Positions 46,038 to 56,729 of a stretch of DNA of 64,000 nt are shown here, one piece after another. Location of the stretch: assembly GCF_001908235.1 (NCBI RefSeq), contig NZ_LGHK01000041.1, positions 16,695 to 80,694 of the forward strand. The letters run 5' to 3'. The translations under genes and the position numbers were made by a program. Origin of the DNA: Bradyrhizobium sp. NAS96.2 (GTDB lineage: Bacteria; Pseudomonadota; Alphaproteobacteria; Rhizobiales; Xanthobacteraceae). The notes under the pieces were generated by a model. It did no database searches and had not been told where the DNA came from. It was given only the letters and a program-made list of their open reading frames with translations. Numbering within the stretch: position 1 is the stretch's first letter; each line of letters begins with the position of its first letter.

Positions 46038-46191
46038 CGTCATCCCCGCGCAAAGGCTTTGCCTTTGTCGCTGGAGGAGCGCGAAGCGCGTCTCGAAGGA
46101 TCGACGGCCCCACTCCGGCCACGCCACCCTTCGCGGCTCGCTCCGCTCGCACCTCCAGCGACAACGGCGAAGCCGTTGCGCGGGGATGACG
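46038..46191. repeat. Long inverted repeat between convergent operons
   Basis: CGTCATCCCCGCGCAAAGGC at 46038 pairs with GCCGTTGCGCGGGGATGACG ending 46191, with further pairing (GTCGCTGGAGG with CCTCCAGCGAC). The 154-base element lies exactly between the nlpC/P60 stop and the yejF stop and likely acts as a bidirectional terminator as well as a dispersed repeat. Confidence 0.85.
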
Positions 46192-46208
46192 TGGAACGAG
46201 AACGATGA

Positions 46209-47834
<1,626 letters not shown>

Positions 47835-47837
47835 GCG

Positions 47838-49022
47838 TCAGCCCTTCGAGAACGTCTTGCGCGGATCGAAGGCGTCGCGCGCAGCTTCGCCGATGAAGAT
47901 CAAGAGCGACAGCATGATCGCAACCGAGAAGAACCCGGTGAGACCGAGCCACGGCGCCTGCACATTGGCCTTGCCCTGCGACAGCAATTCACCGAGCGAA
48001 GGTGAACCGGGCGGCAGGCCGAAGCCGAGGAAATCCAGCGCCGTCAACGTCATCACCGAGGACGAGACGATGAAGGGCAGGAACGTCATGGTCGCGACCA
48101 TCGCGTTCGGCAACAGGTGGCGGAACATGATCACGCGGTTGGAGACGCCGAGCGCGCGCGCCGCCTGGATGTATTCGAAATTGCGGCCGCGCAGGAATTC
48201 GGCGCGCACGAGGCCGACCAGCGAGACCCACGAGAACAGCAAGAGGATGCCGAGCAGGATGAAGAAGCCCGGCGGCAGCACCGCCGAGATGATCAAGAGC
48301 AGGTAGAGCGAGGGGATCGCGGTCCAGATCTCGATGAATCGCTGGAAGCCGAGATCGATCCAGCCGCCGAAATAGCCCTGCACGCCGCCGGCGGCGATGC
48401 CGATGATCGAGGACAGGATGGTCAGCGTCAGGCCGAACAGCACCGAGATGCGGAAGCCGTAGATCAGCCGCGCGACGACGTCGCGGCCCTGATCGTCGGT
48501 GCCGAGCCAGTTGTATTCGAGGTCACGGCAGCCGGTCAGGCCCTTCCGCTTCACCACGTCCGCGCACTGCTTTTCGGTCAGGAGCCAGGTCGGCTTCGAC
48601 GGCACCGCCGTCGGCGGGTCGAGGTTGCGGCTGTCATAGGAATAACGGATCGGCGGCCAGATCATGCTGCCGCCCTTGGCGGCGATCTGCTTCTGCAGAT
48701 AAGGATCGCGATAGTCGGCCGCGGTCTCGAAATCGCCGCCGAAGGTGGTCTCGGCGTAGGTGAAGATCACCGGCCAGTACAGACGGCCGTCATATTTGAC
48801 GACCAACGGCTTGTCGTTGGCAATGAAATTGGCGAACAGCGACGCCACGAACAGGACGAGGAAGATCCAGAACGACCAGTAGCCGCGACGGTTCGCCTTG
48901 AAGTTCTGCCAGCGCCGCTTGTTCAGCGGCGACGGCGAGAAGCCGTGGCGCGTGGCGGGCACGGCCTCGCCGAGCGGCGATTGCGTCGTGGTTTCGACCG
49001 GCTGGGGCGCGAGCACCGTCAT
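47838..49022 (-). CDS. yejE: Peptide ABC transporter permease YejE
   Basis: 394 residues from the ATG at 49022, where it overlaps the yejB stop (ATGA). It has an N-terminal helix, a large periplasmic loop with YNWLGTDDQGRDVVARLIYG (the DppC-type entry motif) and a permease core with the EAA loop RNFEYIQAARALGVSNRVIM. The frame continuing upstream of 49022 reads through yejB and is rejected. Confidence 0.95.
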   Translation of the reverse strand: MTVLAPQPVETTTQSPLGEAVPATRHGFSPSPLNKRRWQNFKANRRGYWSFWIFLVLFVASLFANFIANDKPLVVKYDGRLYWPVIFTYAETTFGGDFETAADYRDPYLQKQIAAKGGSMIWPPIRYSYDSRNLDPPTAVPSKPTWLLTEKQCADVVKRKGLTGCRDLEYNWLGTDDQGRDVVARLIYGFRISVLFGLTLTILSSIIGIAAGGVQGYFGGWIDLGFQRFIEIWTAIPSLYLLLIISAVLPPGFFILLGILLLFSWVSLVGLVRAEFLRGRNFEYIQAARALGVSNRVIMFRHLLPNAMVATMTFLPFIVSSSVMTLTALDFLGFGLPPGSPSLGELLSQGKANVQAPWLGLTGFFSVAIMLSLLIFIGEAARDAFDPRKTFSKG

Positions 49023-50131
49023 CAGACCTCCCGCGCCTCGAAGTCGATCCGCGGATCGATCCACATATAAGCGAGATCGGAGATCAGATTGACCACCAAT
49101 CCGACCAGCGAGAAGATGAACAGCGTTCCGAACACCACCGGATAGTCGCGGTTCAATACGCTTTCGAAGCCGAGCAAGCCGAGCCCGTCGAGCGAGAAGA
49201 TGGTCTCGATCAGCAGCGAGCCCGAGAAGAACGCGTGAATGAACGCGCCCGGGAAGCCGGCGATCACGATCAGCATGGCGTTGCGGAAGACGTGGCCGTA
49301 CAGCACCTGACGCTCGCTGCAGCCCTTGGCCCGCGCGGTCATCACATATTGCTTGCGGATCTCGTCGAGGAACGAGTTCTTGGTCAGCAGCGTCATGGTG
49401 GCGAAGGCGCCGAGCGCCATCGACACCAGCGGCAGTGTCAGATGCCAGAAATAGTCGATGATCTTCCAGTACCAGGGGAATTGCGACCAACCGTCCGAGG
49501 TCAGGCCGCGCAACGGAAAGATGTTAAGGAACGAGCCGCCGGCGAACAGCACGATCAGCAGGATCGCGAACAGGAAGCCCGGGATCGCAAAGCCGATGAT
49601 AATCACCGCCGAGGTCCAGGTGTCGAACCGCGAACCGTCCTTCACCGCCTTGCGGATGCCGAGCGGGATCGAGATCAGATAGGTCAGGAGCGTCATCCAG
49701 ATGCCGAGCGACATCGAGACCGGCAGCTTTTCCTTGATCAGCTGGATCACGCTGACGCTGCGGAAATAGCTGTTGCCGAAGTCGAACCGCGCGAAATTCC
49801 AGACCATCAGGGCGAAGCGCTCGGGCGCCGGCTTGTCGAAGCCGAACTGCACCTCGAGCTTCTTGATGAAGTCAGGATCGAGGCCTTGCGCGCCCCGGTA
49901 CTTCGAATTGATGGCCGCGCCGGCGCCCGCGCCCTGACCACGCTGCGCACCGAAATCGCCGCCGCCACCCGACACGCGCGAGGTGCCGCCGGTGTCGGCG
50001 CCGTTGATCTGCGCGATGACGCGCTCGACCGGACCGCCCGGAGCAAACTGCACGACCACGAAGGACACGAACAGGATGCCGAGCAGCGTCGGCAGCATCA
50101 GGAGGATACGTCGGGCGATATAGGCGCTCAT
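49022..50131 (-). CDS. yejB: Peptide ABC transporter permease YejB
   Basis: 369 residues. An N-terminal helix (MSAYIARRILLMLPTLLGIL) and the EAA loop QYVMTARAKGCSERQVLYGH are typical of DppB-like permeases; the periplasmic loop between helices 1 and 2 carries an unusual Gly/Ala/Gln-rich insertion (GGGGDFGAQRGQGAGAG, about 55-72). The gene begins 3 bases after the first yejA stop. Confidence 0.95.
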   Translation of the reverse strand: MSAYIARRILLMLPTLLGILFVSFVVVQFAPGGPVERVIAQINGADTGGTSRVSGGGGDFGAQRGQGAGAGAAINSKYRGAQGLDPDFIKKLEVQFGFDKPAPERFALMVWNFARFDFGNSYFRSVSVIQLIKEKLPVSMSLGIWMTLLTYLISIPLGIRKAVKDGSRFDTWTSAVIIIGFAIPGFLFAILLIVLFAGGSFLNIFPLRGLTSDGWSQFPWYWKIIDYFWHLTLPLVSMALGAFATMTLLTKNSFLDEIRKQYVMTARAKGCSERQVLYGHVFRNAMLIVIAGFPGAFIHAFFSGSLLIETIFSLDGLGLLGFESVLNRDYPVVFGTLFIFSLVGLVVNLISDLAYMWIDPRIDFEAREV

Positions 50132-50134
50132 CGG

Positions 50135-52006
50135 CTACTTCGCCTGCTCGAGCTTGGCGGCCTTGGCGGCATCGTACCACCAATTCTCCGGCGCGCCGAC
50201 GCCCTGGGTATATTTCGCCAGCTTGTCCGTGTGACCGAACTGATCCCAATAGGCGATCGGATGCGTGTTGCGGTACCACTGCGGCACCCAGTAACGGCCG
50301 GCGCGGAACACGCGGTCGAAGGCACGGCAGGCAACCGTCAGCTCATGGCGGCTGTTCGCGCCGATGATCTTCTCGATCAACGCATCGATCGCCGGGCTGG
50401 AGATGCCTGCGAGATTGTAGGAGCCCTTGGTCTTCGCCGCCTGCGAGGAGAAGAACGGCCGCATGCTGTCGCCAGGCGTCGCCGAGAAGCTGAAGCGCTG
50501 CATGGTCATGTCGAAATCGAAATCCTCCACCCGGGCGCGGTACTGCACCGCGTCGACCAGGCGGAACGTCGCCTCGATGCCGAGCGTTCCGAGATTCTTG
50601 ATGTAAGGCCCATGATGCGGTTGCAGCGAGGGCTCGTCGTTGAGGAATTCGATGGTGATGGGCTCGCCGTTCGGCAGCACGCGCTTGCCTTCCTTGACGA
50701 CACAGCCGGCTTCGTTGAGCAGTTGCACCGCCTTGCGCAGCAAGGCGCGGTCCTGGCCGGAACCATCGGACATCGGCGGCACGAACGGCAGGCCGAACAC
50801 CTCATCGGGGATCTGGCCGCGGAACGGCTCGAGCAACGCAAGCTCCTCCGGCGAGGGCGGCCCCTCCGCGACCATGTCCGAGTTCTGGAACGGCGAGACG
50901 GTGCGCGCATACGCATCGTACATGATGGTCTTGTTGGTCCACTCGAAGTCGAAGGCGCAGATCAGCGCCTCGCGCACGCGCGGATCCTTGAACTTGTCGC
51001 GGCGCAGGTTGATGAACCAGCCCTGCGCGCCGGACGGGGTGTCGTCGGGCAGCGTCTCGCGCTTGACGCGGCCATCCTTCACCGCAGGGAAATCGTAGCG
51101 TGTCGCCCAGACGCGCGCGGTGAACTCCTCGCGGAACAGATAGCTCTTCGAGGTGAAGCCCTCGAACGCCACATCGCGGTCGCGATAGAATTCGTAGCGC
51201 ACGGTGTCGAAATTGTAGCTGCCGCGGTTGACCGGAAGGTCGGCGCCCCACCAATCCTTGACGCGGTCATATTCGACGTAGCGGTTGACCTCGAAGCGGC
51301 CGACCTTGTACGGCCCCGAGCCGAGCGGCGCATCAAGCGTCGAGTCCTCGAACGGTCGCGTCGCGTAGTAGGCCTTGGAGAAGATCGGCAGGCTCGCGAC
51401 AAACAGCGGCACGTCGCGCGCGCGACCCGCCGCGAAGGTCACCACCACCGTCGCGTCGTCGGGTGCCTCGGCCTTGACGAAGTCACGGAGCTGCACCTGG
51501 ATCAGCGGGTGACCTTTTTCCTTCAGCGTGGTGAGCGAGAAGGCGACGTCCTGCGCGGTCAGCCTCACACCGTCATGGAAGCGCGCCTCGGGACGCATGG
51601 TGAAGCGGTAGACCAGCTTGTCCGGCGAGATCTGCACCGACTTCGCGGCAAAGCCGTACATCGCGTCGGGCTCGTCATTGGCGCGCGACATCAACGTCGC
51701 GAACGTCATGTCCATGCCCTGCGCGCCTTCGCCCTTCAGGACATAGGCGTTCAGAGAGTTGAAGGTGTAGTAGGACTGGTTGTAGGCCCGCACCCACGGG
51801 ATCACCGAGAAGGCGCCGCCCTTCGGCGCTTTCGGATTGACGTAGTCGAAGATCTGGAAATCCGCGGGATATTTCAGGTCACCGAACACCGACATGCCGT
51901 GCATCTCGGTTCCGTTGTCGGCCGCTGCCGGTGCGACACGCAAGCCTGCAGCACCCAACGCACCGATGCCGAGACCGAGTGCGTGCCGACGGGAGAATAG
52001 CGCCAT
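50135..52006 (-). CDS. yejA: Peptide-binding protein YejA, copy 2 (proximal to permeases)
   Basis: 623 residues from the ATG at 52006 (AAGGA site). Twin-arginine-like signal MALFSRRHALGLGIGALGAA, then the extracellular solute-binding family 5 fold (FDYVNPKAPKGG, ARFHDGVRLTAQDVAFS, FKDPRVREAL and DFDMTMQRF). Codon usage matches the neighbourhood. The 5' extension in frame reads into the other yejA gene and is not coding. Tandem with the paralogue at 52024 (17-base gap). Confidence 0.94.
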   Translation of the reverse strand: MALFSRRHALGLGIGALGAAGLRVAPAAADNGTEMHGMSVFGDLKYPADFQIFDYVNPKAPKGGAFSVIPWVRAYNQSYYTFNSLNAYVLKGEGAQGMDMTFATLMSRANDEPDAMYGFAAKSVQISPDKLVYRFTMRPEARFHDGVRLTAQDVAFSLTTLKEKGHPLIQVQLRDFVKAEAPDDATVVVTFAAGRARDVPLFVASLPIFSKAYYATRPFEDSTLDAPLGSGPYKVGRFEVNRYVEYDRVKDWWGADLPVNRGSYNFDTVRYEFYRDRDVAFEGFTSKSYLFREEFTARVWATRYDFPAVKDGRVKRETLPDDTPSGAQGWFINLRRDKFKDPRVREALICAFDFEWTNKTIMYDAYARTVSPFQNSDMVAEGPPSPEELALLEPFRGQIPDEVFGLPFVPPMSDGSGQDRALLRKAVQLLNEAGCVVKEGKRVLPNGEPITIEFLNDEPSLQPHHGPYIKNLGTLGIEATFRLVDAVQYRARVEDFDFDMTMQRFSFSATPGDSMRPFFSSQAAKTKGSYNLAGISSPAIDALIEKIIGANSRHELTVACRAFDRVFRAGRYWVPQWYRNTHPIAYWDQFGHTDKLAKYTQGVGAPENWWYDAAKAAKLEQAK

Positions 52007-52023
52007 GCGCGAATCCTTCGATC

Positions 52024-53925
52024 TTATGAACGCTTGAGCTTGGCCGCCTTGTCGGCGTCGAACCACCAGATCGCCGGGAATCCCGAGAGGCCATATTTGG
52101 GCAACTCTGCCGGACGGCCGAAGCGGTCCCAACGCGCCGTGCGCAGCTTCGGATAATTCCACTGCGGAACGACGTAATGGTTCCACAATAACACGCGGTC
52201 GAGCGCCTTCGTCGCCGCGACGAGGTCTTCGCGATCCGTCGCAAAAATCACCCGCTCTATCAATTTGTCGATCGCTGGACTCTTGATGCCCGCAATATTG
52301 CGCGATCCGGCGGTGTCCGCAGCTTTCGATCCCCAATATTCACGTTGCTCGTTCCCGGGTGACAAGGATTCCCCCCAAGACCCGATGACGATGTCGAAAT
52401 CCCAATTGCGAAGCCGATTCTCGTATTGGATCGGATCAATTGTACGCACGGTGATCGAAAATCCGAGCCGCTCGAGTGGCGGCTTGTAAGCCAGCATGAT
52501 CCTCTCGAAATTCGGATCCTCACTCAACAATTCGATAGAGAACGGCTCTCCGCTCTTGGAATCCACGAGCTTGCGGTCTCGTACTTCGTAGCCCGCCTCC
52601 TTGAGCAGGCGTGATGCTTCGCGAAGGTTTTCGCGCACGGCCTCGGGATTGCCGCCGACCGGGTTCGCATAGGCCGTTGTGAATACTTCGGCTGGCACCT
52701 GATCACCCATGGTTTCAAGGATGGCAAGTTCCTTGCCTTGCGGCAGCCCGGTCGCCATCAACTCCTCGGCACCATCAAAGTAGCTAGTGATGCGCTTGTA
52801 CTGGCCGAAGAACAGCAGCTTGTTGACCTCCTCGAAGTCGAACGCGTAGTTCAGAGCGCGGCGAACACGCGGATCCTTGAATTTGGCACGGCGCTGATTC
52901 GGGACGAAGGCCTGCATAACGCCCGAACTGCGGTTCGGAAACTCTTCCAGCACCACACGTTTGTCGGTGACAGCCGGAAAATTATAGGCGGTCGCCCATG
53001 CCTTCGCGCTGTTCTCCAGGCGCCAGTCGATCTGATCGCCCTTGAATGCCTCGATCGCGACCGTCGGATCCCTGAAATACTCGTAGCGCAGCTCGTCGAA
53101 GTTGTTGCGCCCCACATTGATTGCGAGATCGCGCGCCCAATAGTCCTTGACGCGCTCAAGCACCACTGATCTTCCAGCGACGAATTCCTTGACACGATAG
53201 GCGCCTGACCCAAGCGGCTTCTCGAGGGTCGTCGCGTAAACATCACGCTTGCGGCCTTCGCTATCGGTGCTTTCCCACCAGTGCTTGGGCAGGATCGTCA
53301 GTTCACCCACGATCTGCGGAAGTTCCCGGTTGCCCGGCATGTCGAACACGAACTTCACGTCGCGATCACTGACCTTCTCCGCCCGGACCACATGGCTGTA
53401 ATAGGCCGAATACATCGGATGATGCGTCTTGAACGCCTCGAACGAGAAGATCACGTCATCCGCGGTGACGGGCGCGCCGTCATGCCATTTCGCCTGTGGG
53501 CGAAGACGATAGATGACGTACGAAAAATCGTCGGGATAACTAGCGGCCTCCGCGAGCCCCCCGTACTGGGTTGATACTTCGTCGAGCGACGGCGTCATCA
53601 GAGGTTCGTAGACCAGTGCGACCGCCCCTGCGATCGAGCCCTTCACGCCTGAAACCACCACGTTGAAATTATCGAAGGTGCCAATGGCAATCTGGCGAAC
53701 GCTGCCGCCCTTGGGCGCATCCGGGTTGACGTAGTCAAACCGCTTGAAGTCGGCCGGGTATTTGACGTTACCGAAGAGCGACAAGGCGTGCCGCCATTTT
53801 AATCCATTCGCAGCGTCATCCGCGAGCGCCGGAGTGAGCGCGCCGGTGCCGGGACCGAAACCGAGCGCCGGAGCCATTGCCGCCAGTGCGCTGCCCTGAA
53901 GGAGGTGTCGTCGGGTGATTGCCAA
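52024..53925 (-). CDS. Peptide-binding protein YejA, copy 1 (promoter-proximal)
   Basis: 633 residues. Tat-like signal MAITRRHLLQGSALAAMAPA, then family 5 solute-binding blocks parallel to its neighbour (FDYVNPDAPKGG, AKWHDGAPVTADDVIFS, FKDPRVRRALNYAFDF, NWDFDIVIGSWGES). The paralogues are clearly diverged, so ligand ranges probably differ. Its third codon positions are richer in A/T by eye than those of the other yejA and the permeases, suggesting separate acquisition. It is the first gene of the operon and has a 230-base upstream region. Confidence 0.92.
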   Translation of the reverse strand: MAITRRHLLQGSALAAMAPALGFGPGTGALTPALADDAANGLKWRHALSLFGNVKYPADFKRFDYVNPDAPKGGSVRQIAIGTFDNFNVVVSGVKGSIAGAVALVYEPLMTPSLDEVSTQYGGLAEAASYPDDFSYVIYRLRPQAKWHDGAPVTADDVIFSFEAFKTHHPMYSAYYSHVVRAEKVSDRDVKFVFDMPGNRELPQIVGELTILPKHWWESTDSEGRKRDVYATTLEKPLGSGAYRVKEFVAGRSVVLERVKDYWARDLAINVGRNNFDELRYEYFRDPTVAIEAFKGDQIDWRLENSAKAWATAYNFPAVTDKRVVLEEFPNRSSGVMQAFVPNQRRAKFKDPRVRRALNYAFDFEEVNKLLFFGQYKRITSYFDGAEELMATGLPQGKELAILETMGDQVPAEVFTTAYANPVGGNPEAVRENLREASRLLKEAGYEVRDRKLVDSKSGEPFSIELLSEDPNFERIMLAYKPPLERLGFSITVRTIDPIQYENRLRNWDFDIVIGSWGESLSPGNEQREYWGSKAADTAGSRNIAGIKSPAIDKLIERVIFATDREDLVAATKALDRVLLWNHYVVPQWNYPKLRTARWDRFGRPAELPKYGLSGFPAIWWFDADKAAKLKRS

Positions 53926-54100
53926 ATTCGGAATTCCTGTTGCTGACCCCGCCTAGATGGACCTCAATATACGGCAACGGTTCGACTATTTACGTTGCTT
54001 TTTCCTAATGATGGCCGGTAGGGAACCAATCCGCTGCGGCGAAAGGTCTCGATAGCAAATCCTGCAACCCCAAACGAGGGCGACCGTTCCCCCATGCGAA

Positions 54101-54127
54101 AACGGCCAGGCATTGCCTGGCCGTTTC
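54101..54127 (-). terminator. Terminator downstream of cycM
   Basis: Perfect stem AAACGGCCAGGC (54101-54112) with GCCTGGCCGTTT (54116-54127) and a 3-base loop; read on the minus strand it is followed by TTTTCGC. It lies 28 bases past the cycM stop and may also stop transcription from the yej side. Confidence 0.9.
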
Positions 54128-54154
54128 GTCCGCATGCTTGCGCGATGCAATTCG

Positions 54155-54700
54155 CTACTTCGAAGCGGTCGGGAGCGGAGCCGGATGCTCCGAGTTCGAA
54201 TTCAGATAGGCGATGATGTCGGCGCGCTCGCTGTCCTTCGGCACACCGGCGAAGCCCATCGCGGTGCCGGGGACGAAGCCCTTCGGGTTGGTCAGGAACT
54301 TGTTGAGGTCGTCAAACGACCAATCGCCGCCCTTGCTCTTCATCGCAGCCGAGAAATTGAAGCCGCGGCCCTCGCCCTTCTTCTCGCCGACGATGCCGTA
54401 GAGGTTCGGACCGACGCGGTTGGGGCCGCCCTTCTCGAAGGTGTGGCAGGCCTGGCACTTCTTGGCGGCCGCTGCGCCCTTTTCGGCGGAAGCGGTCTGC
54501 AGCAGCTTCTCGATCGGCTCGGAGGCGGCCGCGGCCTCGCCGCCACCGCCATGGGACTCTTCCTTCACCGCGATCTCAAAACCCGGCTTCTCCGGCATCT
54601 TGGCCGAAAACACCGATCCGGCGGTAAAGCTCATCACCAGGACGACGATGCAGGTGCCGAGAACCGCACCGAGGATTTTGTTGAGTTCGAAGGAGTCCAT
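54155..54700 (-). CDS. cycM: Membrane-anchored cytochrome c, CycM type
   Basis: 181 residues. An uncleaved N-terminal helix (about 10-32) anchors a periplasmic class I cytochrome c. Heme site CQACH (Cys82, Cys85, His86) and axial Met148 in GTAMGFAG. In B. japonicum CycM carries electrons from bc1 to the aa3 oxidase. A Glu/Gly/Ala-rich hinge (about 46-62) links anchor and domain. Divergent from kdsB. Confidence 0.93.
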   Translation of the reverse strand: MDSFELNKILGAVLGTCIVVLVMSFTAGSVFSAKMPEKPGFEIAVKEESHGGGGEAAAASEPIEKLLQTASAEKGAAAAKKCQACHTFEKGGPNRVGPNLYGIVGEKKGEGRGFNFSAAMKSKGGDWSFDDLNKFLTNPKGFVPGTAMGFAGVPKDSERADIIAYLNSNSEHPAPLPTASK

Positions 54701-54900
54701 TTCGGGTCAGGCTCCGGGCCTTGAATGTCGACTTCAGGCCGGGAATACGGCCGCGGGGAAAGACCTGGGAATCGGCCTTATCGCACCGCCCCAAGCAGGG
54801 TTGAGATATCGGTTTGCCCGCGCTCTGGCAACCCGTATAAACGCGCCGAATTCAACCTCCTCCCCGCCAATTTCCGCAGGCCGGACGGGCCCCGATACGA

Positions 54901-55641
54901 ATGACGCAATCCCGCACCTTGGTGCTGATTCCGGCCCGCATGGCCGCCACGCGCCTCCCCGGCAAGCCGCTGCTCGATATCGCGGGCGCGCCTATGATCG
55001 TCCATGTGCTGCGGCGGGCCGAGGCGGCCGGGATCGGCCGGGTCGCGGTCGCGACCGACACGGCCGAGATCGCAGCCGCGGTGCAGGCTGCGGGCGGCGA
55101 GGTGGTGATGACCCGCCCCGACCATCCCTCCGGCTCGGACCGGATTCATGAAGCGATGATGACCCTCGACCCGCGCGGCGCAGCCGAGATCGTGGTCAAT
55201 CTGCAGGGCGATTTCCCGACCATCACGCCCGAGACCATCCAGAGCGTGATGCCGGCGCTCGACGATCCCGCGGTCGACATCTCGACCCTGGCCTCGCGCA
55301 TCCACAGCGAGGAGGAGGACCGGGCCCCCAGCGTCGTCAAGGCGGTGGGCTCCCCGATCGGGCCGAACCGGTTGCGCGCGCTGTATTTCACCCGCGCCAC
55401 GGCGCCCTATGGCGACGGACCGCGCTACCATCATATCGGCCTCTACGCCTACCGCCGTGCAGCGCTGGAGCGGTTCGTGCAGCTGCCGCCCTCGCCGCTG
55501 GAGCAGCAGGAGAAGCTCGAGCAGCTCCGCGCGCTGGAGGCCGGAATGCGGATCGATATCACCATCGTCGACACCGTCCCGCGCGGCGTCGACACCCCGG
55601 CCGACCTCGATACCGCCCGGCGGATACTTTCCAAAGCCTGA
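54901..55641 (+). CDS. kdsB: 3-deoxy-manno-octulosonate cytidylyltransferase
   Basis: 246 residues. KdsB motifs: [20 protein letters not shown] with the CTP-binding RMxAxRLPGKP signature, [19 protein letters not shown] and NLQGDFP. It activates Kdo as CMP-Kdo for lipid A-core synthesis. [13 protein letters not shown] and [15 protein letters not shown] close the active site. The normally invariant NxQGDEP is NLQGDFP here, a substitution at the Glu position; the fold is otherwise canonical. Confidence 0.93.
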   Translation: MTQSRTLVLIPARMAATRLPGKPLLDIAGAPMIVHVLRRAEAAGIGRVAVATDTAEIAAAVQAAGGEVVMTRPDHPSGSDRIHEAMMTLDPRGAAEIVVNLQGDFPTITPETIQSVMPALDDPAVDISTLASRIHSEEEDRAPSVVKAVGSPIGPNRLRALYFTRATAPYGDGPRYHHIGLYAYRRAALERFVQLPPSPLEQQEKLEQLRALEAGMRIDITIVDTVPRGVDTPADLDTARRILSKA

Positions 55642-55657
55642 GCGGCATCTCTTTGTT

Positions 55658-55706
55658 GAGCATGATCTTTTCGGAAAACCGGTTTCCACTTTTCCGGATC
55701 ATGCTC
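55658..55706. repeat. Intact AGCATGATC palindromic repeat
   Basis: GAGCATGATCTTTTCGGAAA at 55658 pairs with TTTCCACTTTTCCGGATCAT to GCTC at 55706; the outer ten bases are exact complements. It is the best-preserved copy of the family also at 109 and 28003, and lies 14 bases before pheA. Confidence 0.88.
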
Positions 55707-55719
55707 TAAAAGGCCACCC

Positions 55720-56580
55720 ATGACCAAGAAGCTGAAAATCGCGTTCCAGGGCGAGCCTGGCGCCAATTCCCATATCGCGATCGTCGAGGCCTATCCCGAC
55801 GCCGAGCCAATGCCCTGCCCGACCTTCGAGGACGCGCTGGCCGCGATTTCCTCGGGCGAGGCCGATCTCGGCATGATCCCGATCGAGAATTCGGTCGCCG
55901 GCCGCGTCGCCGACATCCACCATCTCTTGCCCGCCTCGGGCCTGTTCATCGTCGGCGAATGGTTCTTGCCGATCCGGCACCAGTTGATGGCGGTCAAGGG
56001 CACCAAGCTCGGCGACATCAAGAGCGTGGAGAGCCACGTCCATGCGCTCGGCCAGTGCCGGCGCGTCATCCGCAAGCTCGGCATCAAGCCGATCGTCGCC
56101 GCAGACACCGCCGGCAGCGCCCGCGACATCTCCGAACGCGGCGACAGGAGCGTGGCGGCGATCGCCTCCCGCCTCGCCGCTGACATCTACGGCCTCGACA
56201 TTCTTGCCGAGGACATTGAGGACGAGGCCCACAACACCACCCGCTTCGTGGTGCTGGCGCGCGAGGAGAAATGGGCCGCGCAGGGCTCCGGGCCGCTGGT
56301 CACCACTTTTGTCTTCCGGGTACGCAATCTGCCGGCCGCGCTCTACAAGGCGCTGGGCGGCTTTGCCACCAATGGCGTCAACATGACCAAGCTCGAAAGC
56401 TACATGGTCGACGGCAATTTCTTCGCCACGCAATTCTATGCCGATGTCGACGGCCACCCCGACGATCGCGGGCTCGCTTTCGCGCTGGAGGAATTGAAAT
56501 TCTTCTCGCGCGAATTCCGCATCGTCGGCGTCTATCCCGGCCATCCCTTCCGCGCGACATTCAGCGAGACGCGGGATTGA
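55720..56580 (+). CDS. pheA: Prephenate dehydratase PheA
   Basis: 286 residues. The catalytic domain carries IAFQGEPGANSH, the substrate motif DLGMIPIENSVAGRVADIHH and NTTRFVVLAR with the catalytic Thr. A C-terminal ACT domain (from about 200; GALTN-equivalent GGFATNGVNMTKLESYMVDG) senses phenylalanine. The enzyme makes phenylpyruvate from prephenate. No chorismate mutase domain is attached, as usual in alphaproteobacteria. Confidence 0.95.
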   Translation: MTKKLKIAFQGEPGANSHIAIVEAYPDAEPMPCPTFEDALAAISSGEADLGMIPIENSVAGRVADIHHLLPASGLFIVGEWFLPIRHQLMAVKGTKLGDIKSVESHVHALGQCRRVIRKLGIKPIVAADTAGSARDISERGDRSVAAIASRLAADIYGLDILAEDIEDEAHNTTRFVVLAREEKWAAQGSGPLVTTFVFRVRNLPAALYKALGGFATNGVNMTKLESYMVDGNFFATQFYADVDGHPDDRGLAFALEELKFFSREFRIVGVYPGHPFRATFSETRD

Positions 56581-56605
56581 GTCGCACGAACTCAATCTCT
56601 CCACG

Positions 56606-56724
56606 CGTCGTCCCGGCGCAGGCCGGGACCCATAACCACCGACGTTCGTAGGAAGCAAGGCGACAACCAGTTCGCGCAACAACTGGGGCCGCGGCGTATG
56701 GGTCCCGGCCTTCGCCGGGACGAC
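56606..56724. repeat. REP-like inverted pair, same family as between ureF and ureG
   Basis: CGTCGTCCCGGCGCAGGCCG then GGACCCATAACCACC at 56606 is mirrored by TATGGGTCCCGGCCTTCGCC to GGGACGACA at 56724. It fills the gap between the convergent pheA and the luciferase-like gene and probably works as a bidirectional terminator. Confidence 0.87.
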
Positions 56725-56729
56725 AATTG

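Noticed and set aside
49235..52000. 921-residue plus-strand frame opposite yejB and yejA
   Set aside because: Shadow of two well-supported transporter genes; no domain is recognisable.
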